A DNA stretch of 64,000 bases from Murdochiella vaginalis (GTDB taxonomy: Bacteria > Bacillota > Clostridia > Tissierellales > Peptoniphilaceae), in the NCBI RefSeq assembly GCF_900119705.1, contig NZ_LT632322.1, positions 930,001 to 994,000 on the forward strand, written 5' to 3'. Of the stretch, positions 1 to 8,800 are shown piece by piece (position 1 is the first letter of the stretch; the number at the start of each line of letters is the position of its first letter). Both the position numbers and the translations under genes were made by a program. A model generated the notes under the pieces. The model saw only the letters and a list, made by a program, of their open reading frames with translations. It searched no databases and had not been told where the DNA came from.

Positions 1-2
1 AA

Positions 3-158
3 GATGAAGAAGACGATGCGGTCATCGAGGCGATGGGAAAGGCTTTGGATGCGGCGTATCTTGCCCATCCGAATGCACTGTTTGTGGCGGCCGGATCGCT
101 GTATCTTTTGGATGGTGCGAGCCGTTGGCTGGAAAAGGCGCCCTCGCGAAAGAAATAA
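3..158 (+). CDS. folC: C-terminal end of a folylpolyglutamate synthase-like protein (partial)
   Basis: Only the last 51 codons are in the window; the reading frame enters from the left edge and stops at TAA 156-158. The visible part contains an alternating helix and strand ending in FVAAGSLYLLDGASRW. This resembles the end of the Mur-ligase C-terminal domain of FolC, where a TGSLYLVGE-type strand is typical. FolC adds glutamates to tetrahydrofolate, and in many bacteria also makes dihydrofolate. The family call rests on this short motif alone, so it is tentative. A terminator-like hairpin follows directly. Confidence 0.55.
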   Translation, partial: DEEDDAVIEAMGKALDAAYLAHPNALFVAAGSLYLLDGASRWLEKAPSRKK

Positions 159-170
159 AAACAAAGCAAG

Positions 171-200
171 AAAAAAGAGGAGCCGCGGCTCCTCTTTTTA
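171..200. terminator. Bidirectional intrinsic terminator between folC and lexA
   Basis: A near-perfect inverted repeat, AAAAAGAGGAGCC against GGCTCCTCTTTTT with a 2-nt centre, lies between two converging genes. It has an A-run on the left and a T-run on the right, so it can end transcription from both sides. Confidence 0.85.
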
Positions 201-221
201 CGATCGATGTTTCATCCATAT

Positions 222-857
222 TTAATAGAGACGATAGAGCCCGCAGACAACGCCCAAAATGCGACATTCCTTTACAATAATGGGCTCTAAAGCGGCATTT
301 TCAGGCCGCAGTTCCACATAGCCCGCACGTTGGAAAAACGTCTTTACCGTCGCCGAATCTTCGATGAGAGCGACAACCTGTTGTCCATTCCTGGCGGTTT
401 GCTGACGGCGGACGATGACGTGGTCGCCGTCGAAGATGCCGGCTTCAATCATGGATTCGCCATGTATCTTCAAAATGAAGTAGTCGCTGCCATCCTGATG
501 GAAAAACGCCGTCGGCAGGGGAATGGATTCCTCGGTATAGTCGTCTGCATAAATCGGCTGCCCGGCTGCCACGGCACCATAGACAGGGATATCCAAGACA
601 TCTTCCCGATAGGGCGTATCTTGTGTCTCTTGCACAGAAAGATCTTCCACCGGACGGATCGAGCGGTAGGAGCCTTTCGTCATGGTAATCTGTTCGGCAT
701 CGATCAGGGCGTGTAGGTCTTTGGAAACGGTCGAGGTCGAACGAATGCCCAAGGCCTCCTGAATTTCACGCACAGTCGGCGCAATGCCGTTTTCCATCCA
801 GTAGGAAGAGATGTAGCGCACCATCGCGGAACGCCTTTTTTGTGCCGGGGATTGCAT
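222..857 (-). CDS. lexA: LexA SOS-response repressor
   Basis: Transcriptional repressor of the SOS regulon that cleaves itself when RecA filaments form. The protein has 211 residues from the ATG at 857, chosen because AAAGGAGG lies just upstream; the open frame extends further to 908 without a better site. An N-terminal winged-helix domain (about residues 1-70, with APTVREIQEALGIRSTSTV) is followed by the S24 peptidase domain. The Ala-Gly self-cleavage site is in VYGAVAAGQP, the catalytic serine in HGESMIEAG and the lysine in SATVKTFF. The length and all key residues are typical. A consensus promoter with an overlapping SOS-box-like operator upstream indicates autoregulation. Confidence 0.95.
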   Translation of the reverse strand: MQSPAQKRRSAMVRYISSYWMENGIAPTVREIQEALGIRSTSTVSKDLHALIDAEQITMTKGSYRSIRPVEDLSVQETQDTPYREDVLDIPVYGAVAAGQPIYADDYTEESIPLPTAFFHQDGSDYFILKIHGESMIEAGIFDGDHVIVRRQQTARNGQQVVALIEDSATVKTFFQRAGYVELRPENAALEPIIVKECRILGVVCGLYRLY

Positions 858-939
858 CGTCGCCTCCTTTTTTGGCCGACCGATGGATGGGGCAAAGGGC
901 CTTGCCATCCTCGACCGTTATGGGAATCGATTTCGAAAA

Positions 940-953
940 CGAACAAACTTTCG
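940..953 (-). promoter_or_regulatory. Putative LexA (SOS) operator of lexA
   Basis: On the minus strand the site reads CGAAAGTTTGTTCG. It fits the Gram-positive SOS box CGAAC-N4-GTTCG with a perfect right half and one mismatch in the left half. It lies a few bases downstream of the lexA -10 element, where bound LexA would block transcription. Confidence 0.6.
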
Positions 954-958
954 CTTTC

Positions 959-987
959 ATTATAGCGTGCAAAAAGACGTGTGACAA
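959..987 (-). promoter_or_regulatory. lexA promoter
   Basis: On the minus strand, TTGTCA (982-987), a 17-bp spacer and a perfect TATAAT (959-964). This is a strong sigma-A-type promoter about 100 bp upstream of the lexA start. Confidence 0.8.
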
Positions 988-1100
988 GACCAATTTAGGG
1001 TATGAAAGCGGACGAAGGGCGAAAACGCCTGTTAGGGCTTTGCGATGTGGGAGAACGCATTTCGGAAGCCTTAGATGGTCTATAAAATGAAGGAGGAACT

Positions 1101-1472
1101 ATGGATTTTTATTATTGTGAGCATTGTGGTGCGATGTACATCAAAGCCAATCAGGTGGGCAAGGTAACGCCGGTATGCTGTGGCGAGCCGGCAAAGAAGA
1201 TGGAAGCCAACACAAAAGATGCGGCAGTGGAAAAGCATGTTCCGGCTGTTACGCGTGAGGGCAACAAGATTTCGGTTGTCGTAGGCGAAGTCGTTCATCC
1301 CATGGAAGAAGATCACTACATTACGATGATTGCCGTTGTACAGGGTGACAAGTTCCAAAGCGTCGCATTGAAGCCGGGTCAAGAGCCGAAGGCACAATTC
1401 CTGGTGGAAGATGGCCCTGTTACCGTTTATGAACATTGCAACAAGCACGGCCTCTGGAAGGCAGAAGCCTAA
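1101..1472 (+). CDS. dfx: Desulfoferrodoxin (superoxide reductase)
   Basis: Reduces superoxide to hydrogen peroxide in the cytoplasm of anaerobes. The protein has 123 residues with a strong AAGGAGG ribosome site. Residues 1-36 form a desulforedoxin domain with CEHC and CC cysteine pairs for the Fe(SCys)4 centre. The rest is the neelaredoxin-like domain: HVPAV, VGEVVHPMEEDHYI and CNKHGLW supply the histidines and cysteine of the catalytic iron. This makes it a two-iron, class I type. It is divergent from lexA and ends at an intrinsic terminator, so it is probably monocistronic. No second oxidative-stress gene is adjacent. Confidence 0.93.
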   Translation: MDFYYCEHCGAMYIKANQVGKVTPVCCGEPAKKMEANTKDAAVEKHVPAVTREGNKISVVVGEVVHPMEEDHYITMIAVVQGDKFQSVALKPGQEPKAQFLVEDGPVTVYEHCNKHGLWKAEA

Positions 1473-1520
1473 ATTTTTCACCGGCTGGTCTAACAAGCTT
1501 TCCAGCGAATAGAACAAAGA

Positions 1521-1562
1521 AAAAGACGAGCTACACCTGTTGTGCAGCTCGTCTTTGTTTTT
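1521..1562. terminator. Intrinsic terminator between dfx and a convergent small gene
   Basis: The stem AAAGACGAGCT pairs with AGCTCGTCTTT around a 13-nt loop and is followed by a T-rich run. The A-run on the left means it may work in both directions. Confidence 0.8.
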
Positions 1563-1628
1563 GCGAGGTTGTCGTCTTCCGCAACGCCGAAACGTCAGGC
1601 AGAGAGCATTCTCTCGGCAGTAGGCCTT

Positions 1629-1832
1629 TTAGAAGGCGATACGTCCTTTTTGTTCCTCGTCATTGATGCTGTAATAGGCGGCATATTCTTCCGGCTTGAC
1701 ATAAATATCCAGCGTTTTCAGCTCGCTTAATTTATGGCCGTCCTGTTTCCAGTACATTTTCGCCTGTTTTACCAGCTCTTCCATATCCACTTCACGACCT
1801 TGATACTGTACAATATATTTCGTTTTGAGCAT
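1629..1832 (-). CDS. Small DUF6465-like protein
   Basis: A 67-residue protein starting at the ATG at 1832, preceded by GGGAGGATGTT; the longer open frame lacks a ribosome site. It shows the pattern of the small Firmicute DUF6465 family: a strand-rich start (YIVQYQGREVDMEELVKQ), a lysine-rich middle and a KTLDIYVKPEEYAAYYSIN core, ending in a short tail. No catalytic residue is evident and no function is known. It is convergent with dfx and divergent from mntP. The family assignment is from memory of the pattern. Confidence 0.7.
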   Translation of the reverse strand: MLKTKYIVQYQGREVDMEELVKQAKMYWKQDGHKLSELKTLDIYVKPEEYAAYYSINDEEQKGRIAF

Positions 1833-2074
1833 AACATCCTCCCATTGGTTCAAAAAAATCGAAATTTCTCTTCTCTTTTTCCGATTTCCGCCATAGTTTA
1901 TCAAAAACGAAAAAAAACAACAAGAAGAAGAGAATAATTCTAGGGAAAATGCGGGACATTTTGAAAAAATCTTCTATTTTGCAGAAAAAACATTTTATTA
2001 TGGGTAAAAAAGCAACATATTGTAAAGAGTGAAATGGGATGGAAACGGTTTACGAAAAACCGGAAAGGATGACG

Positions 2075-2635
2075 ATGACATTTTTCGAACTGTTACTGCT
2101 GGCGGTGGGCGTTTCGCTGGATGCCTTTTCGGTGGCGATCTGTAAAGGGCTGGCAGTACAAGAGCTCCACGTGCGTCACGGGCTTGTTGTAGGAGCCTAT
2201 TTCGGCGGTTTTCAGGGCCTGATGCCGCTTTTGGGCTTCTTATTGGGGTCGTGGATTGCTCAGTCCATGCGGGCTATTGATCACTGGGTGATCCTGCTCA
2301 TACTCGGCTATTTAGGCATCCAGATGGTACGAGAGGCGAGGAATCCGGAATCGTGCCCGACGGGAGATTTTTCCTGGTCCACCATGTTTCCGCTTGCTGT
2401 GGCGACCAGCATTGATGCCTTTGCGGTGGGCGTGACCTTTGCTATGATGGAGATAGATTTGTGGATGGCGATTCCGCTCATTGCCGTATGCACCGGGCTG
2501 TTCTCTTTTGCCGGTGTGTATATCGGTCACTATTTCGGACAGCGCTATCAAAAACCGGCAGGCATCGTTGGCGGAGCGATTTTGCTGTTCATCGGTCTCC
2601 GCGTATTCATTACGCACTGGATCCAAGGCATATAA
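2075..2635 (+). CDS. mntP: Manganese efflux pump MntP
   Basis: Exports Mn(II) across the cytoplasmic membrane. Starting at ATG 2075 the protein has 186 residues; GGAAAGG upstream is best spaced for this start, although ATGs at 2039 and 2069 are in frame. It has six hydrophobic segments in two homologous halves, each with the family signature carrying a membrane aspartate: AVGVSLDAFSVAI near the start and AVATSIDAFAVGVTF in the second half. The length matches the family. I saw no manganese riboswitch in the AT-rich 240 bp upstream. apeB follows about 65 bp later and may be cotranscribed. Confidence 0.92.
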   Translation: MTFFELLLLAVGVSLDAFSVAICKGLAVQELHVRHGLVVGAYFGGFQGLMPLLGFLLGSWIAQSMRAIDHWVILLILGYLGIQMVREARNPESCPTGDFSWSTMFPLAVATSIDAFAVGVTFAMMEIDLWMAIPLIAVCTGLFSFAGVYIGHYFGQRYQKPAGIVGGAILLFIGLRVFITHWIQGI

Positions 2636-2701
2636 TGCATACCGGATCCAAGGCGTTACAGCGCGAGGCCTTCCACGAGGAATAGAAAATAAGGAGAAAG
2701 C

Positions 2702-4006
2702 ATGAAAATCACGAAACAGGCACGTCAGCGTGCAAAAGAATTGTTGCAGTTCATTGATGGATCTCCGACCGCCTACCAGGCGACGGAACAAGAAAAAGCG
2801 CTTCTGGATAAAGCAGGATTTACGCCGCTTTCCCTGACTTCCCGCTGGAAATTGGAGCCGGAAAAAACGTACTACGTGGAAATTTCGGATGCCACGATTT
2901 TTGCTTTTCGCACGGCTAAACAGGCGGATGCCGGCTTTCATATCATCGGCGCGCACAATGACTCGCCCGGTTTTCAATTGAAACAGAACGTGAATATGCC
3001 GCGCAACGGATATGGCCAGCTGAATGTCGAGCCCTATGGCGGATTGATTTTGCGTACCTGGCTGGATCGTCCGCTCTCCGTGGCCGGCCGTTTGCTGGTA
3101 AAAGACGACTCTCCGCGCGGCTATTCCGTGAAGAAAATACACATTACCCGACCGCTTCTCATCATCCCCAGCCTCGCCATTCATATGGACCGTGAGGTGA
3201 ACAAAAACGGCGAAATCAAGCCGCAGAATGGCATGGCACCGATTTGGTGCATGGCGGATGAACCGGATAAAAAAGGCGATTTTCTGGCCGTCGTGGCGCA
3301 AGAAGTCGGCATTGCCCGTGAATCGATTCTGGACGCGGATCTGTTCCTCTATGATGTGCAAAAAGGTATGTTCCTCGGGGAAAACGAAGAATTTCTTTCC
3401 GTCGGACGTCTGGACAACCTGGCCATGTGCCATGCTGCGACCACGGCGCTGACCAAGGCCAATCCCGCAGATGTCCATCAGGTGATTGCGTTGCATGACC
3501 ACGAAGAAATCGGCTCGATGAGCCGGAAAGGGGCCGATTCGGCGACGCTTCGAGATGTCCTTTCGCGTATCGTCCGCAGCCTGGGAGGCGACGAGGAAGA
3601 TTTCGCGGTTGCCTTAGCCAAGAGCTTCACCATTTCCTGCGACATGGCGCATGCCATACATCCCAATCATACGGACTGCGCGGATCCGACCAATCGTCCG
3701 CTCCTTAATCACGGCCCGGTTTTGAAATATGCGGCCTCCAAGAGCTACATTACCGACGGGGAAGGCGGCGCGCGCGTGCGTCTTTACGCGAAAAAAGCCG
3801 GCGTGACCTTCCAGACGTTCCACAATCATTCCGATAAGCGCGGCGGTGCTACGATTGGCGCGATGGATGAGCAGTGGACAACCATCTTAAACGCCGACGT
3901 CGGAAACCCCGTTCTCGGCATGCATTCCGTGCGCGAACTGGGCGGCGTGGCCGACCACGACGCCATGATTCGCACCTTAACCGCCTTTTTGAACGATGAA
4001 AAATAA
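2702..4006 (+). CDS. apeB: M18-family aspartyl aminopeptidase
   Basis: Cytoplasmic zinc aminopeptidase releasing N-terminal acidic residues from peptides. The protein has 434 residues, as usual for bacterial M18 enzymes, with AAGGAGAAAGC before the ATG. Metal ligands and catalytic acids are in the expected order: GAHNDSPG (His), VGRLDN (bridging Asp), HDHEEIGS (catalytic Glu and ligand Glu), SCDMAHAIHPN (Asp) and GMHSVREL (His). Its 3' end overlaps the next gene by 11 bp, which suggests translational coupling. Confidence 0.93.
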   Translation: MKITKQARQRAKELLQFIDGSPTAYQATEQEKALLDKAGFTPLSLTSRWKLEPEKTYYVEISDATIFAFRTAKQADAGFHIIGAHNDSPGFQLKQNVNMPRNGYGQLNVEPYGGLILRTWLDRPLSVAGRLLVKDDSPRGYSVKKIHITRPLLIIPSLAIHMDREVNKNGEIKPQNGMAPIWCMADEPDKKGDFLAVVAQEVGIARESILDADLFLYDVQKGMFLGENEEFLSVGRLDNLAMCHAATTALTKANPADVHQVIALHDHEEIGSMSRKGADSATLRDVLSRIVRSLGGDEEDFAVALAKSFTISCDMAHAIHPNHTDCADPTNRPLLNHGPVLKYAASKSYITDGEGGARVRLYAKKAGVTFQTFHNHSDKRGGATIGAMDEQWTTILNADVGNPVLGMHSVRELGGVADHDAMIRTLTAFLNDEK

Positions 4007-5441
4007 TCGCGCCGAAAGGGAATATTCCGCGACCATGACCGACCTTACGGTGGATGGTCGCGGCATTGGGCATCTGAAAGCGCAGGATGTCCTTTTTGCG
4101 CCGCATGGTACCGTTCCTCTTCCTGAAGAAGACGTCGGACGGACCGTGTTTGTCTACGGCGCGCTGCCGGGGGATGTCGTGCGCCTTCGTGTGCATAAAC
4201 GGAAAAAGAATATCCTCGAGGCACAGGCGATGGAATTGCTTACGCCTTCGCCAGGACGGCGCCCAATTTCTTCGCATCCGCATGCCGAAAATAGCCATAC
4301 AGGCTTTTTGCCGGACGAGCCGGAAGACGATGCGATGACCCCGCATGACGGATTCCCGCTTCTTGCCTGGGATCCGACGGAACAGAAGGCGTGGAAGATG
4401 CGCCGTGTGCGGGAGGCGCTGGTTCGTGTCGGCGGTTTTGCCGCCTCGGATTTGCCGGAAATGGACTGGATTGCTGCGGAAGAAACGCACTACCGCAATA
4501 AGATCAATCTTCGTCTGACGCCGGACGGACGTCTTGGCGATACCGCGCGAGACGGGAAGGTGCGTCCACTTTCTTCCTATGTCATTGCCGCGCCGATTTT
4601 GGAACAAAAACTACAGCAGTGGAATGTGCTGGCCTTGCAGACCCCGAACTGGGCCAAGACCTTCTCCGCCGTGCGTATGGTCGTTTTGCGTGCGAACGAG
4701 AAAGGGGAGACGCTCGCGGCTCTCATTACCGATCCGCTTTCCTCGGCACAACGCAAGGCTCTCTTTGCCCTTCTGCAACCTCTGTCGTTTACGGTGCTCT
4801 GCCAAGGACAGAATCATCGACCAGGCGACGTGCGCCTTCGCGAACCCCTCGTTTACGCCACCCCGCAGAAAACCCTGCAAACGACATTGAGCGGCCTCTC
4901 TTTTACCGTTTCTCCGCCTTCGTTCTTTCAAGTCAATCGCTTTCTGACACCCGCGTTGTATGCGAAGGCTCTTTCCTTCTTTTCCGATTTACCCGACGCC
5001 ACCGTTCTCGACCTTTACTGCGGCACCGGCACTACCTCGCTGCTTCTTGCGCAGCAGGCAAAGCGCGTCATCGGCGTCGAGATGGTCGAGGCTGCCGTCG
5101 AGGATGCCCGTCAGAATGCTGCGCGAAACGCTCTAACCAATGTTTCCTTTATCGCAGCCAAAGCTGAAGAAATTCTTCCATCCCTGACAGCTGACTTCGC
5201 GGAGAAGAGCCTTTGCGTTCTCGTGGATCCGCCCCGCAAGGGTCTGGACGAAAGCGTGCGTCGCTCGCTTTTTTCCATCGAACTTCATGAGCTTGTCTAT
5301 ATTTCCTGCTATCCGGAAACCCTGGCCCGCGATCTTCGCGACTTTCGTCAACAAGGCTGGATGCTGGATCGCCTGTGTGTGGCGGACATGTTTCCCAACA
5401 CGCCGGAGATTGAGACGGTGGTCAGGGTGAGGCGGAGATAA
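3996..5441 (+). CDS. TrmA/RlmD-family 23S rRNA (uracil-5-)-methyltransferase
   Basis: Predicted SAM-dependent uracil-C5 methyltransferase, 481 residues. An N-terminal TRAM-like beta domain (about 8-80) with TVDGRGIGHL is followed by the catalytic Rossmann fold: LDLYCGTGTTSLLLA (SAM motif), LVDPPRKGLD, and YISCYPETLARDL with the nucleophilic cysteine, then the C-terminal PEIETVVRV. Family members usually have SCNP; here it is SCYP. There is no cysteine before the middle of the protein, so the 4Fe-4S motif found in many relatives is missing. The start overlaps apeB and has no clear ribosome site; ATG 4035 is an alternative. Which uridine it modifies cannot be told. Confidence 0.87.
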   Translation: MKNNRAEREYSATMTDLTVDGRGIGHLKAQDVLFAPHGTVPLPEEDVGRTVFVYGALPGDVVRLRVHKRKKNILEAQAMELLTPSPGRRPISSHPHAENSHTGFLPDEPEDDAMTPHDGFPLLAWDPTEQKAWKMRRVREALVRVGGFAASDLPEMDWIAAEETHYRNKINLRLTPDGRLGDTARDGKVRPLSSYVIAAPILEQKLQQWNVLALQTPNWAKTFSAVRMVVLRANEKGETLAALITDPLSSAQRKALFALLQPLSFTVLCQGQNHRPGDVRLREPLVYATPQKTLQTTLSGLSFTVSPPSFFQVNRFLTPALYAKALSFFSDLPDATVLDLYCGTGTTSLLLAQQAKRVIGVEMVEAAVEDARQNAARNALTNVSFIAAKAEEILPSLTADFAEKSLCVLVDPPRKGLDESVRRSLFSIELHELVYISCYPETLARDLRDFRQQGWMLDRLCVADMFPNTPEIETVVRVRRR

Positions 5442-5648
5442 TAACGAGGAAAAGGGTCTGTCTGTGTAAACAGAAACGGCATGGACTTGGTTTCCTTGGT
5501 ACATCGACACCAAAGGCATTCGAGCGGCACACTTTTTGAAATACACCGCCGGATCGTGTTAATTTGGCAATTTTCGATAGAAGATAATGAAAAAAGGAGT
5601 TAGAATAGTCTCGAGGCTGTGTTTTGGATTGACAAGGGGGAAGACAAG

Positions 5649-5750
5649 ATGGACACTCTCTTAGACAGACAGACAGACAGACCTATTTGCCGCCTGCTAA
5701 TTTCGTTTGTTTTTTTATTTTATTTTCTATTTATGGAGGCATTTCGCTGA
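5649..5750 (+). CDS. Short ORF carrying the AGAC repeat (33 codons)
   Basis: An ATG with GGGGGAAG about ten bases upstream opens a 33-codon frame that runs through the AGAC repeat and ends at TGA 5748-5750, about 100 bp before the adhesin start. The second half is strongly hydrophobic (SFVFLFYFLF). Loss or gain of one 4-bp unit would shift the frame. It could be a leader peptide or a chance ORF; no homologue is recognised. Confidence 0.25.
   Translation: MDTLLDRQTDRPICRLLISFVFLFYFLFMEAFR
5663..5682 (+). repeat. Tetranucleotide microsatellite (AGAC)5
   Basis: Five uninterrupted AGAC units, about 165 bp upstream of the surface adhesin. Such repeats are classical slippage sites for phase variation when next to or inside surface-protein genes. 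Whether this one varies cannot be seen from one sequence. Confidence 0.8.
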
Positions 5751-5846
5751 TCGACGTTTTGATCCAAGCGGATAGTCTCCTTTTTCATTTTGATGCAAAA
5801 GTACATCCGATGTAGGCATGAGCACGAAAGAAGAAAGGATAAAAGC

Positions 5847-8800
5847 ATGAAACACATACGCAATAGAGTATTGGCCGGTGCTGTCGCACTCGTCATGCTC
5901 GTCACCGCCGTCATTACAGATAGCCGCCCTGTTCTCGCAGAGGACAAGGCTTCTTCGCATGCCGTGGAGACAACGGATACGGCTATGCCAGTGGAGGAGA
6001 CGGGCCAAAAGAGTCCGGGTGAGATAACAGAAGCCCCTGAGCCAACGGATACGGCCATGCCAGTGAAGGAGACGGGCGAAAAGAGTCTGGACGAGAGGAA
6101 AGAGCACCCCGAGGAAACAACAGAAGCTATTACAAAAGCGAAAACCGTGGAAGAGGGGAAGGAAACGGCGGATGCACAGGCGGCGCAGGCAAAACCAGAA
6201 AAAGCGTTGGCCTCGGCGAACCGTAGCGGCGTAAACTATACCTTTAACGCAAACTGGTCAACAAAGTCGACAGGAGATTACTCCTATCCGAACAATGATC
6301 CGACCTCCATTTCTGTTACCTCCTCAAACAATACACAAAAGACCGTCACTTGGGCGGTTCATCTGGGTGTTCCACAAGCGCAAGGAGCAAATTTTCCTAA
6401 AGGTACGGTGAAGATTACGGTTCCCAATTTCATCGTTGAAAATTGGGAACAAGACGGTGATACCAAAAGAGTCAATGTTGATAATAATGGCAATAAATTG
6501 CCTCATATGACTTGGCAGGTCGCAAAAGCACCGGAAGAAAGCACTTCTATTGATTTTAACTATAGCGATAATGGCGACGGTACCTATACGTTAACAAACT
6601 ATAAGGATCTTAACGGCGGGTTCACCTTTGATTTTGAGCAGAAATTTTCGTTCAAACCGGCCTTTGTCAAAGTCGATCAGAATGGAAAACTCCAGAAGGA
6701 CTATGCCATTACGCTTCAGATTGATGCGGATAGCAACGGCAAAAATGAAGTAGATGACACCAAAAAACTGAGCCTTCAGTTACAGAATCGGCTGAAGCCG
6801 GGCGACGTTAAGCTCAGTGTTGCCAGAAAGGATAACGCAAAGGGGGCCTACCTGACCTGGCAGAAGAGCTGGGGGCCGAAACCTACCGATGATGACGGAA
6901 AAACCTATTTTTATGTGATTTGGTTTGCCGATTATATGCGTGGTTCCGGGACATCCCTACCTTTCTCCGCAACGGTTACCGATACGGGAACCGATGGGAA
7001 AGTAGTTGGCACGGGATATTTTACCTGGCATGACAATACCTTCCAATATCCTCTAAATACGACCTATCCATCCATTGCGAAAATCACTGAAAGCCGGACG
7101 TATCGTCAATATCAGGGTAGCGAGACGAAAGCACTCCCGGGCATGCCCAATTATTTGAATGGCCATCTGGTTCTTCAAGATATGCGGCCTTGTCTTTCGC
7201 AGGCGATCTTAAAACGGTATCCTCTTTCTCTACTTGAAGGAAAATCAGCAAATGATCTGAGAAAGAAGGGGGTTGAACTGTCCAATTCCGTTCAGGTTGA
7301 CGAAATTGCCGACAATGGGCAAAAGGATCAAGTGACCGCCCAAGCGACAGAAACGGTTTACTTCTATTTAGGGGAAGGGTCTTTTGGAAAATACAATGTA
7401 AACAATGCAGAGACATCCTTACCCATGGCGAGGACGTACCTTTTAGACGGGGAAACCATTCGACTGGCGGGTAATTGGAATGCCCGTGATCACAGCTGGC
7501 ACACTTCATCGGTTACCAGACGACCGAATACGGCCAAAGATCAGAAATGGGAGATGAAGATCACCCAGTCTTCGCCCTATTACATTGAAGGGAAAGGAAA
7601 CGATCTTACGAATTCCACTCTTAACGAACTCTTTGATCAAAAGAAAATGACCCAACTTAGCGATGCGGATTATTTTTATAAGGATTTTTACCTCACCTGG
7701 ACAGAATATGATGCGGCACAGACGCATTTTGGCGAAGACACCGGAAACCCCATTCGCGATTATGCATCCTATCAGCCGGTTGAAGTTTGGATCCGAAAAA
7801 AGGAGCAGCCTGCCTTTGAAAAATATGCCCAGGTAAAACGAGGACAGGACGGCGCTTATATCGCGACAGATACAAATGAAAAACCGTTAGCCACCTCAAG
7901 AAGATTGAATCGAACTTTTTGGGCTCTGCCGAGCGATGTAGCGGAAATAGAATATCGCCACAAGAATGGGGAAAACACTTTTCAAACCGATATGACCACC
8001 TATGAAAATGTGGTGCTTCGGCCAACAGCTGCGGTAAAAACGCTTTTAGCAGCTTCTAAGACTGCAGGAAATAACAGCATGGTTACCGCTTTTGCTGAAC
8101 GAACCGTAGGAACGATGACAGACAACACGAAGGGGCAACCTTTGGCAGTTACCGCGTATACGCTGCGAGACCTGTCCGTATCCTCTTCTGTTTTTAGTAA
8201 AGAAGGAAAATTAACCGACTATCCAGACGAAAGCAAACAGAAGAGACGGGTATTTGACTCGAATTATAACGGGGCATACGCTATTTTTATGGATATTACG
8301 GGTGGCGGAAAAAGTGACAAAGAGCTCGTCAAACGCTTCGCCTTTAATAAGGGGACATTCTATGATCTTCTGCCGAAAGACACCTATGTTGATCCGAAGA
8401 CGACAGAGTTGAAGTTGAATTGGTCTTACTCTGATGGCGTGGGAAATGTCATTCCGAAAAAAAATTATTCCGTTTCTTTCGTGGATGATTATGAGCATTC
8501 CGGCAGAACGATGATGATCGTGAACTATACGATCCCTGACGATCTCTTGGAATTTGGAGGAGGCGATCCACGGGTTGTATTTTCCTATGATCTTTACAAT
8601 ACCTATGAAAACATCGTTGACCGCGGAACAGATGTGCTCCATTCGGTTGCGTTTGTGAACGGGAATGATAAGATTCCCTTCCATCCGGGAGATGCCGTTA
8701 AAATGCCGGATAAGCTTGCCGACAAGAATTTTTTCACCAATTTGGGAAAATCGAATGCTGGAAAGATAATGTTCAACCAGGCTACGGTTCATTATCAAAT

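Larger units (their letters stand above)
5442..5846 (+). other. Intergenic region before the adhesin gene
   Basis: About 400 bp without a long gene. It holds a small palindrome (CCTTGGT / ACCAAAGG near 5500), an 11-bp inverted repeat pairing GGTCTGTCTGT (5455-5465) with ACAGACAGACC (5673-5683), a tetranucleotide repeat and a short ORF listed separately. I could not assign a convincing promoter. Confidence 0.5.

Noticed and set aside
1833-2074. Manganese (yybP-ykoY) riboswitch before mntP
   Set aside because: The region is AT-rich without the paired loop motifs of that class.
2312-3502. 396-codon open frame antisense to mntP and apeB
   Set aside because: It lies opposite two clearly conserved genes, has no family motif, and arises from codon bias of the plus strand.
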